Positions 58,439 to 64,000 of a DNA stretch of 64,000 nucleotides are shown piece by piece. The DNA is taken from contig NZ_JAJOMX010000001.1 of assembly GCF_024699925.1 (NCBI RefSeq), forward strand, positions 4,502,001-4,566,000, read 5' to 3'. A program made the position numbers and the translations under genes. The notes under the pieces are model-generated. The model was not told the origin of the DNA. It was given only the letters and a program-made list of their open reading frames with translations, and did no database searches. The DNA is from Mesorhizobium sp. J428 (GTDB taxonomy: Bacteria; Pseudomonadota; Alphaproteobacteria; Rhizobiales; Rhizobiaceae). Each line of letters opens with the position of its first letter. Position 1 is the first letter of the stretch.

Positions 58439-58607
58439 GAAAGGGCTCGAACGGGCGGGAGCTGCCGCAGGCAGCGGGCCCCGCCCCGGGGGGCGGTCGG
58501 TGATCGGCCATTCAACGCCGCCTTGTTCCTGCCGATTTCGGAATCTGTTATCGTTACGTAAGGTCGCCGGCGCGCGGCGCGGCGAGATGATGGGTCGAGG
58601 GGGAACG

Positions 58608-59396
58608 ATGGCAGATTTTCCGCTTGTTTCGGAGCGCATGAACCGGCGCGCCTTCCTGGGCGCGGCGGCGGCGGGGGCGGCAGGTCTGTCGCCGACGCTG
58701 CAGGCGATAGCGCAGACGGCGCCGGAGCGGAAGCAGCCGGCGGGACCCCCCGACTTCGGCAGCCCGGCGCAGATGTATGCCGCTCGCGTCGACGCCGGCC
58801 ACAGCCTGCCGGCGATCCCGGTGGAAAAGCTCAACAAGCGTTTCATCCGCCAGGTCGTCATCGACCCGACCTTCGAGAAGCCGGGCACGATCGTCGTCGA
58901 TACCTCGACGCACTTCCTCTATTTCGTGCTGCCGGACCGCAAGGCGATCCGCTACGGCGTCAGCCTCGGCAAGGCGGGCTTCGACTGGACCGGCACGGCG
59001 ACCGTCCAGTTCAAGAAGGCCTGGCCGGTGTGGACGCCGCCGCCCGAGATGATCAAGCGCCGTCCGGAACTGGCCAAATATGCCAACGGCATGCCGCCCG
59101 GCCCGCAGAGCCCGCTGGGCGCCAGGGCGCTCTATCTGTTCAAGAACGGCCAGGACACGATGTATCGCCTGCACGGCTCGCCCGAATGGGACTCGATCGG
59201 CAAGAACGCTTCCTCGGGCTGCGTGCGCTTCATCAACCAGGACATCATCGACCTGTTCGCCCGCGTCAGCGGTCCGACGACGGTGCATGTGCGGCACTCG
59301 ATGTATCTCGGCGCGAACGCCGGCGGCGCGGGTTCGGCGAAACCCACGACCGAGGCGATCGATTCCGGTGTCCCGGAGGGCGCGGAGGCGTTGTAG
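58608..59396 (+). CDS. L,D-transpeptidase (ErfK/YbiS/YcfS family), exported
   Basis: Cell-wall enzyme forming 3-3 crosslinks or attaching proteins to peptidoglycan. The product is 262 residues from ATG 58608 behind GAGGGGGAACG. A twin-arginine-like signal (MNRRAFLGAAAAGAAGL) is near the start, and the YkuD domain follows with LYFVLPDRKAIRYGVSLG and the catalytic box HGSPEWDSIGKNASSGCVR (His, Ser, Cys). The frame is open far upstream but that part overlaps the MFS gene and is not conserved. Confidence 0.93.
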   Translation: MADFPLVSERMNRRAFLGAAAAGAAGLSPTLQAIAQTAPERKQPAGPPDFGSPAQMYAARVDAGHSLPAIPVEKLNKRFIRQVVIDPTFEKPGTIVVDTSTHFLYFVLPDRKAIRYGVSLGKAGFDWTGTATVQFKKAWPVWTPPPEMIKRRPELAKYANGMPPGPQSPLGARALYLFKNGQDTMYRLHGSPEWDSIGKNASSGCVRFINQDIIDLFARVSGPTTVHVRHSMYLGANAGGAGSAKPTTEAIDSGVPEGAEAL

Positions 59397-59404
59397 GGAA
59401 GCGC

Positions 59405-59500
59405 TTCCTTCTCCCCGTTCACGGGGAGGTGCCCGAAGGGCGGATGAGGGGCATAGCGAGCTTCGAAAGCTGGCGCCGCCCCTCACTGTCCTGCCGCGCG
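59405..59500. repeat. Rhizobial hairpin repeat downstream of the L,D-transpeptidase gene
   Basis: CTCCCCGTTCACGGGGAG, then GTGCCCGAAGGGCGGATGAG, GGGC and later GCCCCTCA is a repeat type common after rhizobial genes. The outer pairing GAGGGGC/GCCCCTC encloses AGCTTCGAAAGCT. The rest of the 59397-59745 gap has no gene. The last 60 bases are AT-richer and may hold the promoter of the next gene. Confidence 0.7.
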
Positions 59501-59745
59501 AGATCGTCTATCGCAGCGTTTCTGCGGAAGAATGCGGGATCGTTCCTGAGGGTTCGCCTTTCCCATAAGAAGGACCGTTGCTTTCAGTAGGTATCGCGCC
59601 GTGGGATCGCCGCAGCCAGCAGGCCTTGAGGATATCGTGGCGGGGTCTGGCTCACGCGTCCATGCAATCTTAAGTTAATCTATTTGCACGTTACTCGCAT
59701 GAAGAGTATAATATTCGCTACGCGTGGCATTGCGGGGGCGAGCGA

Positions 59746-60369
59746 ATGGCTATCAACCGACAGTTCTTCTTCGATCAGACCCGGGCGACCCTGTTCGACG
59801 GGGCATTCAAGCAGGCCCAGGTCGACGGCCTGACCGCGATCCTCGACAAATGGGAGAAAGAAAGCCCCAACGCGGACGATCGCTGGCTGGCGTACATGCT
59901 GGGCACGGTTCACCACGAGTCGGGGCGGACGATGCAACCGGTGCGCGAGACCTTCGCAAACTCCGACGCAAAGGCGATCTCGATCCTCAACAAGGCGTTC
60001 GGCGCGGGGAAACTCACATGGGTGAAGAAGCCCTATTGGGTCCTGGACTCGGAAGGGAAGTCCTGGCTCGGGCGAGGGCTTGTCCAACTGACGCACAAGA
60101 CAAACTACGAGAAGCTGAGCAAAGCCATCGGCGTGAACCTTGTCCAGGATCCGACGCTTGCGATGGACCTGGACGTAGCGCTGAAGATCATGTTCGTGGG
60201 CATGCGCGACGGCCTCTTCACGGGTATCGGCCTCCCGGACCGCTTTTCCAAGACCGTCGAGAGGTGGCGGGAGGCGCGCCAGATCATCAACGGCCTCGAG
60301 CGTGCCGATCTCGTCGCCTCCTACGGCAAGGCTTACTACGCCGCCATCAGCTATACGGTCGGACCGTGA
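59746..60369 (+). CDS. GH19-like chitinase/lysozyme domain protein (endolysin-like)
   Basis: The 207-residue protein resembles the GH19-type lysins of phages and prophage remnants. It has LAYMLGTVHHESGRTMQPVR with the likely catalytic Glu58, a second acidic residue Glu68, and SWLGRGLVQLTHKTNYEKLS. No signal peptide is present. It is translationally coupled (GTGA overlap) to a small secreted protein, and no other phage gene is near. It could be a domesticated lysin or a toxin-like peptidoglycan hydrolase. Confidence 0.85.
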   Translation: MAINRQFFFDQTRATLFDGAFKQAQVDGLTAILDKWEKESPNADDRWLAYMLGTVHHESGRTMQPVRETFANSDAKAISILNKAFGAGKLTWVKKPYWVLDSEGKSWLGRGLVQLTHKTNYEKLSKAIGVNLVQDPTLAMDLDVALKIMFVGMRDGLFTGIGLPDRFSKTVERWREARQIINGLERADLVASYGKAYYAAISYTVGP

Positions 60370-60749
60370 GGCGCGGGATCGTCATGGCCGGAATTGCCGT
60401 GGCCGCCAGCGGGGCCGCGACGGCGCGCGATCTTCCCGATGGGCTTTCCTGCCGCGCGCAGGTGGTCTTCCACTGCGGGTCAGGCTGCGAGGACAACACC
60501 ATGCCGGCCGACCTGTCGCTCGACCTGAAGGGCGGGACCGGCAGCTTCTGCCGCGGCAGCGGCTGCGTGGAGGGCGCCCTGTCGGTTCTGCCCCTGGAGG
60601 GACAGCACGACCGGGAACGCTACATCGTATTCAAGCTCGCCGGGTCGGCGCCGACAGTGTTCTCCGTGTCGGGCGTCGTGCTGCCCGATGGAAAGAACTT
60701 CGCCGCAACTTCGGATGAGATCGGAGACATGGCCGGGAACTGCGAATAG
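60366..60749 (+). CDS. Small secreted Cys-containing protein coupled to the GH19-like gene
   Basis: The frame starts with GTG at 60366, overlapping the stop of the lysin gene by four bases. It encodes a signal peptide (RRGIVMAGIAVAASGAATA) and a mature domain of about 107 residues with six cysteines (SCRAQVVFHCGSGCEDN, FCRGSGCVEG and the C-terminal NCE). I do not recognise the family. The coupling suggests a partner of the lysin, for example a periplasmic inhibitor or cofactor. Confidence 0.7.
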   Translation: MRRGIVMAGIAVAASGAATARDLPDGLSCRAQVVFHCGSGCEDNTMPADLSLDLKGGTGSFCRGSGCVEGALSVLPLEGQHDRERYIVFKLAGSAPTVFSVSGVVLPDGKNFAATSDEIGDMAGNCE

Positions 60750-60965
60750 GGGCGGACGGCGCGCGTCATGGCGGTCGCGCAGCATCTTCCCTGGTGACCG
60801 GAGGTCAGCGGGGATCCACTGACCGCCGGAATCCCGGCGCGAGAAGGGCCAATCGCCAACAGGAACGGATACCGGGTCGCCTCCGGCGCCGGTATGACGG
60901 AAGGCGGGTGGAGGCGCCAACCTCAAAGTCGCCTGACCGGAGAGACAGTGGGTAGACTGTGCGGC

Positions 60966-61814
60966 CTATTCCTTCATGAAGCGGTCGAACGCGTCCTTGA
61001 AGTCCGGGTGCCAGCGTGAGAGGGCAGGGCGGTTCTCGATGATGTCGCCGATCGCCCAGGCCATGCGGCGCTCGTCCATCGCGCGGGTGACGTCGTTGTC
61101 GGGGCACAGGATGTAGAAGTCCCCGCGCGCCAGGCTTTCCAGCATGAAGTCGACCACCTGCTCGCCCGTCCAGGCGCCGGCCGGCTTGGTCGTTGCGCCC
61201 TGCGTGATGCCGGTGAAGGTGAAGCCGGGGATCAGGAGATGGGCGCTGAGACGGTCGCCCACCTCCTCGCGCAGCGCATGCTGTAGGCCCTCGGTAAAGG
61301 TTCTGAGCGCCGTTTTCGAGACGTTGTAGGCGAGATTGCCGGGCGGCGTGGTGATGCCCTGCTTCGAGCCGGTGTTGACGATCATGCCGGGTTTTGCCGA
61401 GGCGATCATGCGCGGCGCGAACGCCTGGACGCCATGGACGACGCCCCAGAAGTTGACGTCGATCAGCGTGCGCCATGCCGCGAGATTCTCCCACGGCTGG
61501 CCTGGATTGGCGCCGATGCCGGCATTGTTCATCAAGAGAGAAACCTCGCCGAATGCATCGTAGGCGAGGTCGGACAGGGCCACGAGGTCGGCCGGGTTGG
61601 CGACATCGACCGTCGCCCCGCGAATGGCCGCGGCCCCGCGCGGGGCAAGTGCCGACACGGCTTCCACCGCCGCGGCGGCATTGGCGCGGTCGGCCAGCAC
61701 GACATTCATGCCGCGCGCCGCGAAGGCTTTCGCGGCGGCGAGCCCAATGCCGCTGGCGGCACCCGTGATGGCGGCAGTGCGGTCGGCGGCGAAGATGTCG
61801 GAGGCCTTGGGCAT
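60966..61814 (-). CDS. Short-chain dehydrogenase/reductase
   Basis: The 282-residue NAD(P)-dependent oxidoreductase has TGAASGIGLAAAKAF (cofactor loop), LLMNNAGIGANPG and the catalytic YNVSK with Ser in VNTGSKQG. The ATG at 61814 lies behind AAGGAGTTCCCC and is preferred over an in-frame ATG at 61856. An Asp in ADRANAAA after strand 2 suggests NAD preference. Substrate unknown. Confidence 0.92.
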   Translation of the reverse strand: MPKASDIFAADRTAAITGAASGIGLAAAKAFAARGMNVVLADRANAAAAVEAVSALAPRGAAAIRGATVDVANPADLVALSDLAYDAFGEVSLLMNNAGIGANPGQPWENLAAWRTLIDVNFWGVVHGVQAFAPRMIASAKPGMIVNTGSKQGITTPPGNLAYNVSKTALRTFTEGLQHALREEVGDRLSAHLLIPGFTFTGITQGATTKPAGAWTGEQVVDFMLESLARGDFYILCPDNDVTRAMDERRMAWAIGDIIENRPALSRWHPDFKDAFDRFMKE

Positions 61815-62052
61815 GGGGAACTCCTTGGCGAGAGGGGATGTCCGGCGTGGGATCATAGGCAGGAGGAGCCGGGCCGCAAGCCGTATCGCCTGAGGCGGGA
61901 CAAGGCAGGCAAACGGGAAGCAGGTGACTGTGAGGTCATGTCATATCGCGTGCTGTTGCGTCGGGGCGTGTCGCTCGACATCGGGCGGCTACAGGCGCCG
62001 GCCATTGTCGCCGGATGGTGTATCGGTCGATCGCGAGGAGGCTTGGGGTGGG

Positions 62053-62455
62053 ATGAAACGGCTGCCGGTGTTCGCATTGCTCGGGCCGCTGTCGTGCTGG
62101 CTGCTCGTCGTCGCTGGCGCGTGGATCGTCTTCGGGGGCGGGCCTTTGGACGAGGGCGGGCAGATGTTCGTCGGCGGGCTGTTCGGCACGTTCGGCGTGA
62201 TCCTGCCCTTCATGCTGGCGCTCGCCTGGGTGGACGGTCGGCTGTCCCGCGTCCGCTGGCGCATCCCGGCGGTGGCGCTCGTCGCCTTCGTCGTGTCGGT
62301 GGCGGTGTTCTTCGAACTGACGCGGGAGAGCGGGTCGGCGGAAAACTGGGGGTATTTCCGGCAAGTACTGGTGGATGATGGGACTGGTGCTCGCCCTGCC
62401 GGCGGCGCTGTGTGCGTGGGTGGCGGGATTGTATGCCCCGGCCACGCCGCGATGA
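62053..62455 (+). CDS. Four-helix membrane protein, frame broken near its end
   Basis: Three hydrophobic helices (about residues 5-30, 38-60, 72-92) are in the frame from 62053. That frame then degrades into a Gly-rich non-membrane tail. The next frame continues YWWMMGLVLALPAALCAWVA, a clear fourth helix, and stops at 62455. An extra base near 62363-62366 explains this, giving 133 residues. The family is not recognised. Confidence 0.65.
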
Positions 62456-62458
62456 CTT

Positions 62459-62545
62459 ATGACCGCAGGCCATAAGCGCGGCGCGATCTATATCGGCGTC
62501 ACTGGCAGTCTGGCCCGGCGTATCCCGGGCCACAAGGAAGGGCGG
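62459..62545 (+). pseudogene. GIY-YIG endonuclease 5' remnant
   Basis: MTAGHKRGAIYIGVTGSLAR followed by RIPGHKEG matches the start of small GIY-YIG domain proteins common in rhizobia. After HKEG the similarity ends, and the catalytic Arg and Glu regions are absent. It overlaps nothing else and looks like a truncated copy. Confidence 0.6.
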
Positions 62546-62575
62546 AGGCGCCGCCTGAGGCCCAGACAGCGCGCG

Positions 62576-62992
62576 TCAGTCGATGATCTCGCCGCCGCCC
62601 TCGGCCTTCATGCGGGCGAGGCCCTCCTTCATCTGGCGAAGCCGCTCGGGCGGGTGGCCCTGCCATTTCGTCACCTCGGCGACGATGCGCAGCGGCTCGC
62701 GCGAGCGGTAGGACATGGTCGGATTGCCGGGGAACTTCTTGTCCGTCAGGTTGGGATCGTCCTCGACCGGCCCGGTCGGCTCCACGACATAGATCCGCTC
62801 CGGCCGGTCTCCGGCCGCGAGTTCTGCGCCCCAGACCGCGGCGTCCAGCGTCGCCGAAAAATACACCCAGGACAGCGGCCCGGCTTCGGTGAAGTTCGAT
62901 CCGTGGCCGACGACGATGAAGCCTCCCGGCTCCAGATCGGCCTTGGTGCCGTGGAAGAACGACTGCGCGAACATGCTGGGCGTGGCTGACAT
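62576..62992 (-). CDS. arr: Rifamycin ADP-ribosyltransferase Arr
   Basis: Arr transfers ADP-ribose from NAD to the C23 hydroxyl of rifamycins and inactivates them. The 138-residue protein has FFHGTKADLEPGGF (NAD site His), VYFSATLDAAVWGAELAAG, and the signature IYVVEPTGPVEDDPNLTDKK followed by FPGNPTMSYRS. Full length for the family. It is monocistronic, between a GIY-YIG remnant and a repeat cluster. No integron features are visible. Confidence 0.95.
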   Translation of the reverse strand: MSATPSMFAQSFFHGTKADLEPGGFIVVGHGSNFTEAGPLSWVYFSATLDAAVWGAELAAGDRPERIYVVEPTGPVEDDPNLTDKKFPGNPTMSYRSREPLRIVAEVTKWQGHPPERLRQMKEGLARMKAEGGGEIID

Positions 62993-63123
62993 CGGTGCTC
63001 CGCTCGTTGAAATGAATCGAGCCGCCCGATGGCAGGCGGGCGGCTGGTTTGACGATGGGGAAGGGTGCAGATAGGCGGGGTGGGGGGTATTTCAAGGGGG
63101 CGGGCGCGTGGGAAGGGCGCAAT

Positions 63124-63199
63124 CTCTCCCCTTGAGGGAGAGAAAGCAATTTCAACATCTTAGCCGCAGGCTAAGTGTTAGAAATTGCAAGTGAGGGGG
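63124..63199 (+). repeat. Folded repeat, copy 1
   Basis: About 76 bases with two hairpins: CTCTCCC/GGGAGAG, then GCAATTTC/GAAATTGC enclosing CTTAGCC/GGCTAAG. It is the first of four copies that alternate in orientation in 63124-63577. Confidence 0.85.
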
Positions 63200-63294
63200 G
63201 CGGGGCGTATCAGTTGGGCGGCCCTCCGCTATGGCTGCGGGCGTTCGCGCCCTTTGGAAGTCCGCTGGACCTTCGCCGCCGGCGGACCGGGCGC

Positions 63295-63371
63295 TCACCC
63301 CCTCTCTTGCGAAATCTAGCACTTAGCTTCGCTAAGACGCTGATTTCGCTTTCTCCCCCTCAAGGGGGGAG
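63295..63371 (-). repeat. Folded repeat, copy 2 (inverted)
   Basis: Inverse of copy 1 with changed but still pairing stems: GCGAAATC/GATTTCGC outside and CTTAGC/GCTAAG inside, then CTCCCCCT/GGGGGGAG. The base changes are compensatory. The 95 bases between copies 1 and 2 contain no gene. Confidence 0.85.
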
Positions 63372-63396
63372 ATCGAGGCGCGGCGGCTGAGCGCTT

Positions 63397-63475
63397 CTCT
63401 CTCCCCTTGAGGGAGAGAAAGCAATTTCAACATCTTAGCCAAAGGCTAAGTGTTAGAAATCGCAAGTGAGGGGGC
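63397..63475 (+). repeat. Folded repeat, copy 3
   Basis: Nearly identical to copy 1. The inner stem is CTTAGCC/GGCTAAG with an AAA loop in place of GCA, and one mismatch occurs in the outer stem (GCAATTTC/GAAATCGC). Confidence 0.85.
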
Positions 63476-63497
63476 AGTTCCCGGCGCACCGGCGTCT

Positions 63498-63577
63498 CAC
63501 CCCCCTCTCTTGCAAATTCTAAGGACTTGGCTTCGCCAAGCCCAAGAATTTGCTTTCTCCCCCTCCAGGGGGGAGAT
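63498..63577 (-). repeat. Folded repeat, copy 4 (inverted)
   Basis: Inverted copy with outer stem GCAAATTC/GAATTTGC and inner stem CTTGGC/GCCAAG. Both differ from the other copies by paired substitutions. It ends 48 bases before the DUF559 gene. Confidence 0.85.
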
Positions 63578-63624
63578 AGACGCGCTCCGCCGCCTTCGGT
63601 AGTTTTCCACCGGGGGAGCGGGAC

Positions 63625-63987
63625 ATGGGGCAGCGGGTTCCCAGGCGGCATCTGGAGTTCGCGCGGCAGATGCGCGCCGAACCGACCAAGGCCGAGAACA
63701 TCCTGTGGCAGGCGGTGCGCAACCGCCGGCTCGAAGGGCTGAAGTTCAAGCGGCAGCAGACCATTGCCGGCGTCATCGTCGATTTCGTCTGCTTCGAGGC
63801 AAGGCTGATCGTCGAGATGGACGGCGGCCAGCATTCCGGCTCGACGCGCGACGCGGTGCGGGACGACCGCTTTGCGGCGGCCGGCTATCTCACACTGCGG
63901 TTCTGGAACGACGAGGTCGAGCGCAACATCGATGGCGTGTGCCATACGATCCTGGCGGAGGCGCTGCCGAGAAGACGCGACGTCTGA
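63625..63987 (+). CDS. DUF559 endonuclease-fold protein
   Basis: The 120-residue protein has ARQMRAEPTKAENILWQAVR, the core VDFVCFEARLIVEMDGGQHS (the D...E.D.G pattern of the Vsr-like restriction-endonuclease fold) and RFWNDEVERNIDGV. Such single-domain proteins are common in rhizobia and of unknown role. The gene directly follows the repeat cluster. Confidence 0.9.
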   Translation: MGQRVPRRHLEFARQMRAEPTKAENILWQAVRNRRLEGLKFKRQQTIAGVIVDFVCFEARLIVEMDGGQHSGSTRDAVRDDRFAAAGYLTLRFWNDEVERNIDGVCHTILAEALPRRRDV

Positions 63988-64000
63988 GCGCCTATCTCCC

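Noticed and set aside
59746-60369. Prophage region around the lysin-like gene
   Set aside because: No capsid, portal, terminase, holin or integrase genes are within reach. Neighbours are ordinary metabolic and cell-wall genes.
63124-63577. CRISPR array
   Set aside because: Four repeats only, in alternating orientation with no uniform spacers and no cas genes. It is a hairpin repeat cluster.

Overview
The window reads as chromosomal DNA of a high-GC alphaproteobacterium of the order Rhizobiales (Hyphomicrobiales), probably close to Mesorhizobium/Phyllobacteriaceae. The evidence is the S10-spc-alpha ribosomal gene order running straight into secY-adk-rpsM-rpsK-rpoA-rplQ, a suf operon of rhizobial layout behind an Irr-type iron box, a DUF930 protein (a family known from this order), and several intergenic repeats of the kind scattered through rhizobial genomes.

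Layout. 1-15.6 kb: end of tuf, then 27 translation, secretion and transcription genes on the + strand, closed by a strong terminator. 15.7-20.3 kb: housekeeping genes (tyrS, anmK, a DUF805-like membrane protein, a DUF1508 protein with a histone-H1-like tail, an alpha/beta hydrolase). 20.4-29.4 kb: Fe-S cluster assembly operon (cysteine desulfurase, sufB, small membrane protein, sufC, sufD, sufS, sufT, a methyltransferase, a DUF930/TonB-like protein, sufA). 29.4-33.8 kb: small enzymes, a DEAD-box helicase, nadK, and two GFA-fold proteins. 33.8-47.6 kb: a block bracketed by an intact tRNA-Thr gene and a tRNA 3' remnant. It holds a peptide-type ABC importer, a DeoR-family regulator, an M20 amidohydrolase, an amidase and four choline-kinase/APH-like phosphotransferases in two pairs of the same order. 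47.6-56.8 kb: a persulfide-sensor repressor with sulfide:quinone oxidoreductase, a FIST / hybrid kinase / NarL regulator set, and a form II CoxSLM-type molybdenum hydroxylase. 57-64 kb: accessory genes (MFS pump, L,D-transpeptidase, GH19-like lysin with a secreted Cys-rich partner, SDR, a four-helix membrane protein, a GIY-YIG remnant, rifamycin ADP-ribosyltransferase, DUF559 protein) and a cluster of folded repeats.

How the genes fit together. The Suf genes make a complete SufBCD scaffold with two cysteine desulfurases, an A-type carrier and SufT, probably under iron control. The tRNA-bracketed block looks like a catabolic island: import by the ABC system, amide or carbamoyl cleavage by the M20 hydrolase and the amidase, and phosphorylation of a small alcohol or amino-alcohol product by the paired kinases. 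Its substrate is unknown, and it is the best candidate here for an undescribed system.

Data quality. Seven reading frames are broken by what look like single-base indels (rplB, rpoA 3' end, sufB, a DUF2171 gene, the DEAD-box helicase, one kinase, one membrane protein). Several are in essential genes, so consensus error is more likely than real gene decay. CDS coordinates for these span the whole reconstructed gene unless stated.
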